NCBI RefSeq assembly: GCF_012927405.1
Contig: NZ_JABBGM010000008.1
Coordinates: 92,030-156,029 of the forward strand
Reading direction: 5' to 3'
DNA: 64,000 nucleotides
Source: Novosphingobium olei
GTDB taxonomy: Bacteria > Pseudomonadota > Alphaproteobacteria > Sphingomonadales > Sphingomonadaceae
Shown: piece by piece, positions 44,924 to 54,758 of the stretch
Layout: each line of letters opens with the position of its first letter
Numbering within the stretch: the stretch's first letter is position 1
Made by a program: the position numbers and the translations under genes
Notes under the pieces: generated by a model
The model's database searches: none
Seen by the model: only the letters and a program-made list of their open reading frames with translations
What the model was told of the DNA's origin: nothing

Positions 44924-47322
44924 AGTTCGCACTTTCGTGGCTCAAGACCTTCCTCGACACGGAAGCCGACGCCGATACCATCGCCAAGAAGCTGACCGCG
45001 CTCGGACTTGAGATCGAGGGCGTAGAGGATGCCTCGGCCGCGCTCGCCAAGTTCAAGGTGGCGCGCGTGCTGACCGCAGAGAAGCATCCGCAGGCGGACA
45101 AGCTGCAGGTGCTGACCGTCGATACCGGGGAAGGCGCTCCGTTGCAGGTGGTGTGCGGTGCGCCCAACGCCCGCGCAGGCCTTGTCGGCGTTCTCGGCGT
45201 CCCCGGCGCGGTGGTGCCCGCCAACGGCATGACGTTGAAGGTCGCCGCCGTGCGCGGGGTCGAATCCAACGGCATGATGTGCTCGACCCGCGAACTGGGG
45301 CTGGGCGAGGAACACGACGGCATCATCGAGCTGCCTGCCGATGCGCCGGTGGGCACGAGCTTTGCCGACTACCTCGGCAGCGATCCGGTGTTCGACGTGG
45401 CGATCACGCCCAACCGCCCCGACTGCATGGGCGTTTACGGCATTGCCCGCGATCTGGCGGCGGCAGGCCTCGGCACGCTGAAGCCGATCGCGACAGGCGG
45501 CGTGGCCGGCAGCTATCCCTGCCCGGTGGAGATCCGCACCGACGACCCCGAGGGCTGCCCTGCGTTCTATGGCCGCGTGATCCGTGGCGTGAAGAACGGA
45601 CCCTCCCCGAAGTGGCTGCAGGATGCGCTGAAGGGCGCGGGCCAGCGGCCGATTTCGGCGCTGGTCGATGCGACCAACTACGTCATGCTGGGCTATGGCC
45701 GCCCGGCCCATGCCTATGACCTGGCCAAGCTGACCGGCGCGGTCGTGGCACGCCGCGCGGTGGACGGCGAAGGCGTGACCGCGCTCAACGGCAAGCACTA
45801 CATCCTCGATGCCGGCATGACCGTGATCGCCGACGATGCCGGCGTGCACGACATCGCCGGGATCATGGGCGGTGAGCATTCGGGCTGCAGCGACGCGACG
45901 ACCGACGTGCTGCTTGAGGTGGCCTACTTCAATCCGCAGCGCATCGCCCGCACCGGACAGGCGCTCGCGCTGTCCTCGGACGCGCGCACCCGCTTCGAGC
46001 GTGGCGTCGATCCGGGGTTTCTCGATACCGGGCTCGACCTGCTGACGAAGCTGATCGTGGAGATCTGCGGCGGCGAAGCCAGCGAAGTGGTGCGCGCGGG
46101 CACGCCGCCTTCGGGCCAGAAGACCGTCGCCTACGATCCGGCGCTTGTCGGCAAGCTCGGCGGTGTCGACGTGTCGGGCGGGCGGCAGCAGGACATTCTG
46201 GCAGCGCTGGGCTTCGGCGTGGTCGATACGGGTGATCACTGGGCCGTGTCGGTGCCGAGCTGGCGTCCGGACGTCGACGGCGCGCCCGACATCGTCGAGG
46301 AAGTGATCCGCGTTCATGGCCTCGATGCCGTGCCGTCCGTTGCCTTGCCGCGCGCGGATGGCGTGGCCAAGCCGACCGCGACGCCTGCGCAGACGCTGGA
46401 GCGGCGCGTGCGCCGGGCAGCGGCAGCGCGGGGGCTGAATGAAGCCGTGACTTGGTCGTTTCTGCCCGAGAGCGAGGCCGCACACTTCGCCGATGGAAAC
46501 GGGGGCGTGTGGACGCTCGCCAATCCGATCTCGGAAGACCTGAAGGCCATGCGTCCGTCGCTGCTGCCGGGCCTGCTCGGTGCGGCCAAGCGCAACCTCG
46601 ATCGCGGCGCCACCTCGGTGCGCGTGTTCGAGGTCGGCCGCCGCTACCTGCGCGGTGAAGGCGGGGCCAGCGACGAAAAGTTGAGCCTTGCCGTCGTGCT
46701 CGCTGGTGAGCGTACACCGCGCGGTTGGGCAACCGGCAAGGCCCGCGCGTTTGACGCGTTCGACGCCAAGGCCGAGGCGCTGGCCCTGCTCGGCGAGGCG
46801 GGCGCGCCGGTCGAAAACCTGCAGGTCATGGGTGAGGCGGGGCCGCAGTTCCATCCCGGCCAGTCGGCCACCCTGCGGCTTGGCCCCAAGCAGGTGCTGG
46901 CGCGCTTCGGCATGATCCACCCCAGCACGGCCAAGGCCTTCGACATCGACGGGCCGGTGGCTCTGGTCGAACTGTTCCTCGATCGCATCCCGGCGAAGAA
47001 GGCACAGAGCGGCTTTGCCCGCGCGCCCTTCACGCCACCCGCGCTGCAGGCGGTGACGCGCGACTTTGCCTTCCTGCTGCCGCTGGGCGTGCCGGCGGGC
47101 GATCTGCTGCGCAGCGTGCGCGGAGCGGACAAGGCCAACATCGTGGCCGCGCGCGTGTTCGACGATTTCCGGGGCGCTGGCGTGCCCGAGGGCCACAAGA
47201 GCGTGGCCGTGGAAGTTACGCTGCAACCGGTCGAGAAGAGCTACGACGAAGCCGCGCTGAAGGCGATCGCCGACAGGATTGTCGCAGCGGCGGCCAAGCA
47301 GGGTGCCACCCTGCGCGGATGA
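44920..47322 (+). CDS. pheT: Phenylalanine--tRNA ligase beta subunit
   Basis: An 800-residue beta subunit that holds the editing site and tRNA-binding domains. In order: an N-terminal EMAP-II-like tRNA-binding domain (about 39-148), B3/4 editing domain, B5 domain, pseudo-catalytic core, and a C-terminal anticodon-binding FDX-ACB domain (about 705-800, beginning [20 protein letters not shown]). The GTG start at 44920 overlaps the pheS stop. Full length for the family. Confidence 0.97.
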   Translation: MKFALSWLKTFLDTEADADTIAKKLTALGLEIEGVEDASAALAKFKVARVLTAEKHPQADKLQVLTVDTGEGAPLQVVCGAPNARAGLVGVLGVPGAVVPANGMTLKVAAVRGVESNGMMCSTRELGLGEEHDGIIELPADAPVGTSFADYLGSDPVFDVAITPNRPDCMGVYGIARDLAAAGLGTLKPIATGGVAGSYPCPVEIRTDDPEGCPAFYGRVIRGVKNGPSPKWLQDALKGAGQRPISALVDATNYVMLGYGRPAHAYDLAKLTGAVVARRAVDGEGVTALNGKHYILDAGMTVIADDAGVHDIAGIMGGEHSGCSDATTDVLLEVAYFNPQRIARTGQALALSSDARTRFERGVDPGFLDTGLDLLTKLIVEICGGEASEVVRAGTPPSGQKTVAYDPALVGKLGGVDVSGGRQQDILAALGFGVVDTGDHWAVSVPSWRPDVDGAPDIVEEVIRVHGLDAVPSVALPRADGVAKPTATPAQTLERRVRRAAAARGLNEAVTWSFLPESEAAHFADGNGGVWTLANPISEDLKAMRPSLLPGLLGAAKRNLDRGATSVRVFEVGRRYLRGEGGASDEKLSLAVVLAGERTPRGWATGKARAFDAFDAKAEALALLGEAGAPVENLQVMGEAGPQFHPGQSATLRLGPKQVLARFGMIHPSTAKAFDIDGPVALVELFLDRIPAKKAQSGFARAPFTPPALQAVTRDFAFLLPLGVPAGDLLRSVRGADKANIVAARVFDDFRGAGVPEGHKSVAVEVTLQPVEKSYDEAALKAIADRIVAAAAKQGATLRG

Positions 47323-47340
47323 GCCTGTGCGACGAGGGCT

Positions 47341-48009
47341 TCAGTAGTCCTCGTCGTCGCTGGTGCTGCTGCCGTGGTCGTCCATCGGCTTGCCGAAGGT
47401 CGGATCGGGCTCGCCGGCCCGTTCGCGGCGGCGCGCGTTCCAGTCATCGCCCGAGGCATAGCCGGAGCGGGCGTTCGTCTCCGCCTCGCGCCGCGCCCGC
47501 TGCGCTTCGGACGCCTGTTCCATCGCCTGCTGCTGCAGCTTGGGCAGGGTGGCGAAGGCCGCCTTGATCATCGCGCTGTTGATCGCGTCATATCGGAACT
47601 TGCGGTCGGCCATCGTCGATGCGACCTGCTCTTCGCCGACTGCGCGATAGAGATCGGCAATAGCCTCGTTTTCGGCGAGGCCCTGTTCCACCTTGTCGTG
47701 GCGACGCCCGGCAGGTGGCAGGACTTCGGTGCTGATGCGGCTGCCGTCTGCCTCGGGGGCGATGTTGGCGGCAAGGCGCAGCATCTCGGTGTCGTTCGCA
47801 TCGGTCACCGCCCAGACAACCTGGCTGTTGGACGCCGCCACCAGCCGTGTACCGGTGGCCTCGGCGCCGAACATCATCAGCGGCAGATCGCGCTTGACCA
47901 GCATCTGGTGCGCCTGCGCGGGCGTGACAGGGTAGTGCGTGCCCTTGCTGCATCCGGCGAGCGCCAGAGTTGCGAGCGCAAGCAGTCCCAGCTTTCGCGC
48001 CATCATCAT
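47341..48009 (-). CDS. Predicted lipoprotein
   Basis: A 222-residue predicted lipoprotein. Signal sequence with lipobox LALAGC; the lipidated cysteine is C20. The body has no family I can name. The C-terminal third is charged and ends in an acidic Ser/Asp/Glu stretch (STSDDEDY). Three consecutive ATG codons open the gene; the first (48009) has GGAGGGCAACC upstream. It is convergent with pheT (18 nt), and an 8-bp inverted repeat (47330-47337 / 47349-47356) straddles the boundary. It is a substrate of Lgt by prediction. Confidence 0.83.
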   Translation of the reverse strand: MMMARKLGLLALATLALAGCSKGTHYPVTPAQAHQMLVKRDLPLMMFGAEATGTRLVAASNSQVVWAVTDANDTEMLRLAANIAPEADGSRISTEVLPPAGRRHDKVEQGLAENEAIADLYRAVGEEQVASTMADRKFRYDAINSAMIKAAFATLPKLQQQAMEQASEAQRARREAETNARSGYASGDDWNARRRERAGEPDPTFGKPMDDHGSSTSDDEDY

Positions 48010-48147
48010 GGTTGCCCTCCGCGCTGTTGCGATGCAACACGCAGAAGGGCGGGCAAGTCGGCATCGCCACGCATCGGCTCGGTCCCCCCGGTTGAAGCCG
48101 TGTGGAAGGATACCGGCGGCCGCCGAAGAAAACGTTAAGGACAGCGC

Positions 48148-49047
48148 ATGATCTCGATGGACGAAGACGACGACCTGGTGCGCATTGCCAGTCCCGATCT
48201 GAAGGTCGCGATCAATCCGCTGGGCGCCGAACTCTGGTCGCTGCGCGATGCTGCGGGCACCGAATACATGACCGATGCCGATCCGGCATTCTGGACCGGC
48301 CATGCGCCGCTGCTGTTTCCCATCGTCGGTGCGCTGGCCGGTGACACACTGCGCGTCGATGGCCGGGAATACATGCTGCCCAAGCACGGCTTTGCCCGTC
48401 GCAGCCAGTTCGCCGCCCTTGAGACCGGGCCAGCCAACGCGCGCTTTCGTCTGACCGATTCGCCGGATACCCGCGCCGTGTTCCCGTTCGGCTTCGTGCT
48501 CGAACTCGCCTTCTCGGTCGAAGACTTCACGCTGGTGGTCGAAGCGAGCGTGTTCAATCCCAACGACCGCCCGCTGCCCTTCAGCTTCGGCTTCCATCCC
48601 GCCTTCGCGTGGCCGCTTCCCGGCGGGGCGGACAAGGCCGCGCACAGGATCGTGTTCGAACGCGACGAACCGCAGGACGTGCGCCGCATCACCAAGGGCA
48701 CCGGCCTGCTGCTGCCCCAAGGCGAGGCGACGCCGGTGAAGGGCCGCGAACTTGCGCTGCGTTCGGCCCTGTTCGAGGCTGACGCGCTGATCTGGACCGA
48801 CCTTGCCAGCCGCAAGCTGTCCTATGGCGCGGATGGCGGAGCGTGGATCGACCTTGCCTTTCCCGACAGCCCGATGTTCGGCGCATGGCAGGTACCCGGC
48901 GCGCGCTACATCTGCTTGGAGCCCTGGACTGGCGTGGCCGATCCGGTGGGCTTCGACGGTGATTTTTCCGACAAGCCGGGCGTTGTCACCCTGCCGCCGG
49001 GCGAAACGGCGCGGTTCCGGCTGGCGATCACGGTGCGGCCCGCATGA
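48148..49047 (+). CDS. Aldose 1-epimerase family protein (LacX-like)
   Basis: A 299-residue galactose-mutarotase-fold protein. Family residues: PKHGFARRSQF near residue 77, FGFHPAFAWPL near 150, and the C-terminal CLEPWTGVADP carrying the catalytic-type glutamate. No signal peptide is present. It probably interconverts sugar anomers or binds a sugar phosphate; the sugar is unknown. ATG 48148 follows AAGGACAGCGC. It overlaps the following small gene by 4 nt (ATGA). Confidence 0.87.
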   Translation: MISMDEDDDLVRIASPDLKVAINPLGAELWSLRDAAGTEYMTDADPAFWTGHAPLLFPIVGALAGDTLRVDGREYMLPKHGFARRSQFAALETGPANARFRLTDSPDTRAVFPFGFVLELAFSVEDFTLVVEASVFNPNDRPLPFSFGFHPAFAWPLPGGADKAAHRIVFERDEPQDVRRITKGTGLLLPQGEATPVKGRELALRSALFEADALIWTDLASRKLSYGADGGAWIDLAFPDSPMFGAWQVPGARYICLEPWTGVADPVGFDGDFSDKPGVVTLPPGETARFRLAITVRPA

Positions 49048-49334
49048 AGCGGATGGCGGTGATGATCGCGCTGATCGGCGCGCTGGTGGTCCTTGCGCTG
49101 ACCGTGGGCGAGCGCGAGCGCAAGGCGGAAATGCGCCACGTCCTGTTCGCCAACTCGGCGCTTGCGGCGGGCGGCTTGCGTGCGTGCCTAAGTCAGGGAT
49201 TGACCGCGAAGGACATGGAAGTTGTCGTCACCTCGCGCGGGTCAGGCTCGCACCTGGAGCTTTCCAGTCGGGGCGGACGCCTGCCTGACAAGACCGAGGC
49301 CGAAGCGCTGCGGCTGTGTCTTTCCGCGCGTTGA
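49044..49334 (+). CDS. Small single-pass membrane or exported protein
   Basis: A 96-residue protein with one N-terminal hydrophobic helix (about residues 5-21), then a polar region with two cysteines (ACLSQG, LCLSAR) that could pair outside the cytoplasm. Its ATG overlaps the epimerase stop, so translation is probably coupled. I do not recognise the family. Confidence 0.65.
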   Translation: MKRMAVMIALIGALVVLALTVGERERKAEMRHVLFANSALAAGGLRACLSQGLTAKDMEVVVTSRGSGSHLELSSRGGRLPDKTEAEALRLCLSAR

Positions 49335-49396
49335 ACCCATGTCGGCACGAGGCCGATGCGTGACAGCGGCGCGCCCCTTCGCTAGGGGGCGCTCCC

Positions 49397-50926
49397 ATGT
49401 CCAATCGCCGCACCTTCGCCATCATTTCGCACCCTGACGCGGGCAAGACCACGCTGACCGAAAAGCTGCTGCTGCAAGGCGGCGCGATCCACCTTGCGGG
49501 TGAGGTGAAGGCGCGCGGGCAAGCGCGGCGCGCGCGGTCCGACTGGATGAAGATCGAACAGCAGCGCGGCATCTCGGTCACCTCGTCGGTGATGACCTTC
49601 CAGAAGGACGGCGTGGTGTTCAACCTGCTCGACACGCCGGGCCACGAAGACTTCTCCGAAGACACCTACCGCACGCTCACCGCCGTCGATTCCGCGATCA
49701 TGGTGATCGACGCGGCCAAGGGCATCGAGCCGCAGACCCGCAAGCTGTTCGAGGTTTGCCGCATGCGCTCGGTGCCGATCATCACTTTCGTCAACAAGGT
49801 CGACCGCGAAGGGCGCAGCGTGTTCGAGACGCTGGACGAAGTGGCCGATGCGCTGGCGCTCGACGTTGTGCCGATGTCCTGGCCGATCGGCATGGGCGGC
49901 ATCTTCGAAGGCGTGCTCGACTTCGCCACCGACACGATCGCACGCCCCGAAGGCGACAGCCGCGAGTTCCTGGGCAAGCGCGACGCCAAGGGCGAGGGCG
50001 CGCCGATCCCGGCCGAGGTGGCCGAAGAGATCGAGCTGGCGCAGGCCGGCTATCCGGAATTCGATCTTGAAGCCTATCGCCATGGCGACCTGACCCCGGT
50101 CTATTTCGGCTCCGCGCTCAAGAACTTCGGCGTGGCCGAACTGATCGACGCCATCGCCCGCTTCGCTCCGCCGCCGCGCCCGCAAACGTCGGAACAAGGC
50201 ACCGTCCTGCCGGAACGGAGCGACGTGACCGGGTTCATCTTCAAGGTGCAGGCCAACATGGACCCGCAGCACCGCGACCGCATCGCGTTCATGCGCATGG
50301 TTTCGGGCACGTTCAAGCGCGGCATGAAGCTGACGCCTTCGGGCCTGGGCAAGCCGATCGCGGTTCATTCGCCGATCCTGTTCTTCGCGCAGGACCGCGA
50401 GATTGCCGATACGGCGGAAGCCGGCGACATCATCGGCATTCCCAACCACGGCACGCTGCGGGTGGGCGATACGCTGTCGGAAAAGAATGACGTCCGCTTC
50501 ACCGGTCTGCCCAACTTCGCCCCCGAAATCTTGCGCCGCGTGGCGCTCAAGGACCCGACCAAGACCAAGCAGCTGCGCAAGGCGCTCGACGACCTTTCGG
50601 AAGAGGGCGTCATCCAGGTGTTCTATCCCGAGATTGGCAGCCAGTGGATCGTCGGCGTGGTCGGCCAGCTGCAGCTGGACGTGCTGATCAGCCGGCTGGA
50701 AGCCGAATACAAGGTGGAAGCTGTACTTGAAGCCTCGCCCTTCGACACCGCGCGCTGGATCAAGGGCAGCGACGCCGCCTTGAAGGGCTTTGCCGATTTC
50801 AACCTGTCGAACCTTGCCAAGGACCGCGATGGCGATCCGGTGTTCATGGCGCGATCGGCTTGGGACGTCAGCTACCAGCAGGAGCGCAATCCCGAGTTGA
50901 CCTTTTCTGCCACCAAGGAAAGGTAG
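49397..50926 (+). CDS. prfC: Peptide chain release factor 3
   Basis: A 509-residue translational GTPase that recycles RF1/RF2 from the ribosome. G1 is HPDAGKTT (12-19), the EQQRGISVTSSV switch region follows, G3 is DTPGHEDFSEDTYR, and G4 is FVNKVDR near 132. Domains II and III follow and give the usual RF3 length. The frame is uninterrupted. It is followed by a hydrolase gene in the same direction. Confidence 0.96.
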   Translation: MSNRRTFAIISHPDAGKTTLTEKLLLQGGAIHLAGEVKARGQARRARSDWMKIEQQRGISVTSSVMTFQKDGVVFNLLDTPGHEDFSEDTYRTLTAVDSAIMVIDAAKGIEPQTRKLFEVCRMRSVPIITFVNKVDREGRSVFETLDEVADALALDVVPMSWPIGMGGIFEGVLDFATDTIARPEGDSREFLGKRDAKGEGAPIPAEVAEEIELAQAGYPEFDLEAYRHGDLTPVYFGSALKNFGVAELIDAIARFAPPPRPQTSEQGTVLPERSDVTGFIFKVQANMDPQHRDRIAFMRMVSGTFKRGMKLTPSGLGKPIAVHSPILFFAQDREIADTAEAGDIIGIPNHGTLRVGDTLSEKNDVRFTGLPNFAPEILRRVALKDPTKTKQLRKALDDLSEEGVIQVFYPEIGSQWIVGVVGQLQLDVLISRLEAEYKVEAVLEASPFDTARWIKGSDAALKGFADFNLSNLAKDRDGDPVFMARSAWDVSYQQERNPELTFSATKER

Positions 50927-50972
50927 TCCTGCGGGGGTTGCGCAAGGGGGCATCGCGTTGCAGGTAGCGGGC

Positions 50973-51845
50973 ATGAACCTGCTCGGCCCGACTTCGAACA
51001 CCTTCATCTCGCAACGCCTGCGGCTGCACTATGTCGACTGGGGCAACACCGACAAGCCGCCGCTGCTGCTGGTGCACGGCGGCCGCGACCATTGCCGCAG
51101 CTGGGACTGGACGGCCGAGGCGCTGCGCGAGGACTGGCACGTCATCGCCATGGACCACCGTGGCCATGGCGACAGCGAATGGACTTCGGACGGCAACTAC
51201 CGGACGATGGACCTGGTCTACGACGTGGCCCAGCTGATCCATCAGCTCGATCTGGCGCCGGTGACGATCGTGTCGCATTCGTGGGGTGCCAACACATCGT
51301 TGCGCTATGCCGGGCTGTTTCCCGAAAACGTGCGCAAGCTCGTCGCCATCGAAGGCATCTTCCCGACGCCCGAGCGCGAGGCGATGATGAAGAACGTGCC
51401 GTTCGCACGGCGCGTGCGCGAATTCATCGGCGAAAAGCGCAAGGCCGCCGGCCGCCTGCCGCGCCGTTATCCCAGCCTTGAAGACGCCTATGCGCGCATG
51501 AAGAGCGAGAACCCGTACCTGACCGACGTTCAGGCGCGGCACCTCACGCTCCATGGTATCAACCGCAACGAGGACGGCACCTTCAGCTGGAAGTTCGACC
51601 CGCACCTGAACGTCGACGCCGCGCCCTACGATATCAGCCCTGAACAGCTCCATGGGCTGTGGAACGCGATCACCTGTCCCACGCTGCTGCTCAACGGTGC
51701 GGATTCGACCGCTGGCAATCCCGAACGCGATGGCCGCATCCAGCACTTCCGCAATGCCGAAGTGGTCGAATTCGAAAACGCCGGGCACTGGCTGCACCAC
51801 GACCAGTTCGAACGCTTCATCGCGACGCTGAAGGACTTCCTCTGA
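50973..51845 (+). CDS. Alpha/beta-hydrolase fold protein
   Basis: A 290-residue alpha/beta hydrolase. The oxyanion-type segment LLVHGGRDH is near residue 33. The nucleophile is S103 in VSHSWGAN, a variant (SHSWG) of the GxSxG elbow, and a C-terminal His is in NAGHWLHHDQ. The start ATG 50973 is chosen over TTG 50958. Esterase, lactonase and C-C hydrolase activities all occur in this family; nothing nearby decides between them. Confidence 0.87.
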   Translation: MNLLGPTSNTFISQRLRLHYVDWGNTDKPPLLLVHGGRDHCRSWDWTAEALREDWHVIAMDHRGHGDSEWTSDGNYRTMDLVYDVAQLIHQLDLAPVTIVSHSWGANTSLRYAGLFPENVRKLVAIEGIFPTPEREAMMKNVPFARRVREFIGEKRKAAGRLPRRYPSLEDAYARMKSENPYLTDVQARHLTLHGINRNEDGTFSWKFDPHLNVDAAPYDISPEQLHGLWNAITCPTLLLNGADSTAGNPERDGRIQHFRNAEVVEFENAGHWLHHDQFERFIATLKDFL

Positions 51846-51906
51846 AGACGCACCCGCCGGGGAGCCTGACGGGGAACCGGCCGCTCGGCGCAGGAATTGT
51901 CACCCG

Positions 51907-52602
51907 GTGCGCCTGACTTTCGCCAGCTACAACATCCACAAGGGGGTGGGCCTCGATCGCAGGCGCGATCCTGACCGTATCCTTGCCGTGCTGCGCGAAA
52001 TCGATGCCGACGTGATCGCCCTGCAAGAGGCCGATCGTCGGTTCGGGGCGCGCGAAAGCGTGATCCCGCGCGCCAGCCTCGACGATCACAGCCCGTGGGT
52101 GCCGGTTGCCCCCGGGATGCGGCCGCTCAGCCTTGGCTGGCATGGCAACGTGCTGCTGGTGCGGCGCGGGATCGAGGTGCGCGATGTCTGCGCCGTCGCA
52201 TTACCTACGCTCGAGCCGCGGGGTGCGGTCTGCGCCGAACTCGCCGTCGATGGGCGGCCGTTCCGCGTCGTCGGCATGCATCTCGACCTGTCGGGCCTGC
52301 GCCGCCGCCAGCAGGTGCGCGCGGTCTGCGATCATCTCAAGGCCCGTGACGGTGTTCTGCCCGCCGTGCTGATGGGCGATTTCAACGAATGGACGCAGCG
52401 CGGCGGAGCGCTGGCGGCGTTCGATTCCGGCCTCGCGGTACTCGCGCCGGGGCGCAGCTTTCCGGCCCGGCGGCCGCTCGCCCAGCTCGATCGGATCGTG
52501 GTGAGCAAGGATTGGGGGGTGGAAGCGGCAGGGGTGCATCACAGCCCGCAGGCTGCGATCGCGTCCGACCACTTGCCGGTGTTTGCGCGCCTCTCGCTGT
52601 GA
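51907..52602 (+). CDS. Endonuclease/exonuclease/phosphatase-family protein
   Basis: A 231-residue member of the EEP superfamily of Mg-dependent phosphodiesterases. Conserved motifs: SYNIHKGVG at the N-terminus, ALQEAD (metal-binding Glu) near residue 38, HLDLSG near 125, MGDFNEW near 158, and the C-terminal catalytic SDHLPVF. GTG 51907 is the start (RLTFASYN); CAGGAATTG is upstream. Substrates range from DNA to phospholipids; this short cytoplasmic form is not assignable further. Confidence 0.87.
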   Translation: MRLTFASYNIHKGVGLDRRRDPDRILAVLREIDADVIALQEADRRFGARESVIPRASLDDHSPWVPVAPGMRPLSLGWHGNVLLVRRGIEVRDVCAVALPTLEPRGAVCAELAVDGRPFRVVGMHLDLSGLRRRQQVRAVCDHLKARDGVLPAVLMGDFNEWTQRGGALAAFDSGLAVLAPGRSFPARRPLAQLDRIVVSKDWGVEAAGVHHSPQAAIASDHLPVFARLSL

Positions 52603-52690
52603 GCGACCAGTCCACTGCCCAAATTTGCGGCAGGGAGTGTTGCCCAAAAATTAGGCAGCCACGTTGCGCTGCACAAGAATCGGGCGCGCA

Positions 52691-52709
52691 TTAACCCAAT
52701 TTGGTTGGG
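52691..52709. promoter_or_regulatory. Palindrome upstream of the sigma-54 promoter
   Basis: AACCCAATTTGGTTGGGTT has 7-bp arms around 5 nt. It is centred about 52 bp upstream of the -24 element of the glnK promoter, and it does not match the NtrC consensus. An activator site is possible; the 218-bp gap (52603-52820) holds no gene. Confidence 0.4.
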
Positions 52710-52750
52710 TTTGTTCCTGCCTACGTATGTTTTCTAGGCATTTTTCGGTT

Positions 52751-52766
52751 TGGCATGCCCTTTGCT
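52751..52766 (+). promoter_or_regulatory. Sigma-54 (-24/-12) promoter of glnK-amtB
   Basis: TGGCATGCCCTTTGCT matches the sigma-54 consensus TGGCAC-N5-TTGCW closely, with GG and GC separated by exactly 10 nt. It ends 54 nt before the glnK start. Nitrogen-limited activation through NtrC is expected for this operon. No clear NtrC site was identified. Confidence 0.8.
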
Positions 52767-52820
52767 TTAACTTTCTAGCCGGCGGGACGCCCGGCGGGAA
52801 GGCCGCGAAAGGGGGCATGA

Positions 52821-53159
52821 ATGAAGTTCATCATCGCCATCATCAAGCCGTTCAAGCTGGACGAGGTGCGTGAAGCGCTGTCCGGGCTGGGCGTTGCCGG
52901 GATGACGGTGTCGGAAGTGAAGGGTTTTGGCCGTCAGAAGGGCCAGACCGAGATCTACCGCGGCGCCGAATATTCGACCAACATGCTGCCCAAGGTGAAG
53001 ATCGAGATCGCCGCGAGCGATGCGCTCGCGCCGCAGATCATCGAAACCATCCAACAGACCGCAAGCACCGAAGCCATCGGCGATGGCAAGATCTTCGTGC
53101 TCGACCTGGCCTCCGCCACGCGCATCCGCACGGGCGAGATCGGCGACACGGCTCTCTGA
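52821..53159 (+). CDS. glnK: PII nitrogen regulatory protein
   Basis: A 112-residue trimeric PII signal protein. The T-loop contains Y51 (RGAEYSTN), the residue uridylylated by GlnD (encoded at 24122). Residues for ATP and 2-oxoglutarate binding (GFGRQKGQTE, KVKIEI) and the C-terminal signature GDGKIFVLDLASATRIRTGE are present. It sits immediately upstream of amtB (23 nt), the arrangement that defines GlnK, which plugs AmtB under ammonium excess. Confidence 0.95.
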   Translation: MKFIIAIIKPFKLDEVREALSGLGVAGMTVSEVKGFGRQKGQTEIYRGAEYSTNMLPKVKIEIAASDALAPQIIETIQQTASTEAIGDGKIFVLDLASATRIRTGEIGDTAL

Positions 53160-53182
53160 CTTCCGACATGAGGGGTAACCAA

Positions 53183-54595
53183 ATGATCCGCAAGATGATC
53201 AGTGGCGTAGCGGGGCTGGGGCTGACGCTCGGCGCCGCGTCCGCCGCGTTTGCACAGGCCGGGCCGATCAAGGCGCCGACCGCCGAACAGATGGCCACCA
53301 TGGTCAACAAGGGCGACACCACCTGGATGTTGCTCTCCTCCACGCTCGTCCTGCTGATGAGCATCCCGGCGCTGGCGTTGTTCTACGGCGGTCTCGTCCG
53401 CACCAAGAACATGCTCTCGGTGCTGATGCAGGTCTTCATGATCGTGTCGGTTGCGGCCCTCGTCTGGGTCAGCTGGGGCTACTCGATCGCCTTCACCGGC
53501 GGTTCGCCGTACTTCGGCGGCCTGTCGAAGGCGTTCCTGGCCGGCGTTTCGGCCTCGACGTATGCGGCCACGTTCTCGAACAACGTCTACATTCCCGAAT
53601 ATGCCTACGTCATCTTCCAGATGACCTTCGCCTGCATCACGCCGGCGCTGATCGTGGGTGCCTTCGCGGAACGCGTGAAGTTCACCCCGCTGATGATCTT
53701 CACCGTGCTGTGGCTGACGCTGGTCTATTTCCCGATGGCGCACATGGTGTGGTACTTCGCGGGTCCGGACTTCCTGTCGGACAACACCGCCGATGCCGGC
53801 CTGCTCTATGGCTGGGGCGCGCTGGACTTCGCCGGCGGCACCGTCGTCCACATCAACGCCGGTATCGCCGGCCTGGTCGGCTGCCTCATCATCGGTCCGC
53901 GCCTTGGCCACGGCAAGGAAGCCACGCCGCCGCACTCGCTGACCATGACCATGATCGGCGCCTCGCTGCTGTGGGTGGGCTGGTTCGGCTTCAACGCCGG
54001 TTCCAACCTCGAAGCCAACGGCCTCGCCGCGCTCGCCTTCATCAACACTTTCGTCGCCACCGCCGCCGCGGCCGTCTCCTGGTCGATCGTCGAGCAGATC
54101 AAGCACGGCAAGCCGTCCATGCTCGGCGCTGCCTCGGGTGCCGTCGCCGGCCTCGTCGCGATCACTCCGGCTTCGGGCTTTGCAGCTCCGATGACCTCGA
54201 TCGTCCTCGGCCTCGTCGTCTCGCCGATCTGCTTCATCTTCGTCTCGACCGTGAAGAACGCGCTCAAGTACGACGATACGCTCGACGTGTTCGGCGTGCA
54301 CTGCATCGGCGGCATCGTTGGTGCGATCGGCACCGCGATCGTCGCGGACCCGTCGCTCGGCGGCCAGGGCTGGGTGGACTACACCGTGTTCCCCGCCAAG
54401 GCCGGCACCTACGACATGCTCGGACAGCTCAAGACCCAAATCGAAGCGGTTGTCCTGACCCTCGTCCTCTCGGGTGGCGTCTCCGCGATCCTCTTCTTCG
54501 TCCTCGACAAGACCATCGGTCTGCGTCCGACCGAGGAAGCCGAGCGCGAAGGCCTCGACATCACCGAGCATGGCGAACGCGCCTACAATTACTGA
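53183..54595 (+). CDS. amtB: Ammonium transporter
   Basis: A 470-residue Amt/Mep/Rh channel. An N-terminal signal peptide (about 1-24, ending AAFAQ) is followed by 11 transmembrane helices, as in other proteobacterial AmtB proteins. The periplasmic recruitment and pore features include FYGGLVRTKN near 62, the twin-histidine region with H in PMAHMVWYF, and FGVHCIGG. ATG 53183 has GAGGGGTAACC just upstream; a second ATG five codons earlier is less likely. Co-transcribed with glnK. Confidence 0.96.
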   Translation: MIRKMISGVAGLGLTLGAASAAFAQAGPIKAPTAEQMATMVNKGDTTWMLLSSTLVLLMSIPALALFYGGLVRTKNMLSVLMQVFMIVSVAALVWVSWGYSIAFTGGSPYFGGLSKAFLAGVSASTYAATFSNNVYIPEYAYVIFQMTFACITPALIVGAFAERVKFTPLMIFTVLWLTLVYFPMAHMVWYFAGPDFLSDNTADAGLLYGWGALDFAGGTVVHINAGIAGLVGCLIIGPRLGHGKEATPPHSLTMTMIGASLLWVGWFGFNAGSNLEANGLAALAFINTFVATAAAAVSWSIVEQIKHGKPSMLGAASGAVAGLVAITPASGFAAPMTSIVLGLVVSPICFIFVSTVKNALKYDDTLDVFGVHCIGGIVGAIGTAIVADPSLGGQGWVDYTVFPAKAGTYDMLGQLKTQIEAVVLTLVLSGGVSAILFFVLDKTIGLRPTEEAEREGLDITEHGERAYNY

Positions 54596-54688
54596 GTTTC
54601 TACCAGCTTGGCGGGGCCGGGGGAGCTGATCCTCTCCCTCTCTTCCCCCGGCACCGCCAGACGATGTTCCTCCTGCGAACAGACTGAA

Positions 54689-54723
54689 GGCCGGAAGCGC
54701 TAGCCCGCTTCCGGCCCTTTTTT
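54689..54723 (+). terminator. Intrinsic terminator of glnK-amtB
   Basis: GGCCGGAAGCG / CGCTTCCGGCC form an 11-bp stem with a 6-nt loop, followed by a run of six to seven T. Confidence 0.9.
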
Positions 54724-54758
54724 GTTGCACGATGGCCAGCGGGGGTCACACTCGCGGC

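Noticed and set aside
44863..47226. 787-codon minus-strand frame opposite pheT
   Set aside because: It is a shadow of pheT; no start with a ribosome site and no domain were found.
52661..52690. NtrC site in TGCGCTGCACAAGAATCGGGCGCA upstream of glnK
   Set aside because: The half-site spacing and sequence do not match TGCACC-N5-GGTGCA.
52955..54730. 591-codon minus-strand frame opposite amtB
   Set aside because: It spans glnK, amtB and the terminator, which a real gene would not do. Composition is typical of an antisense frame.
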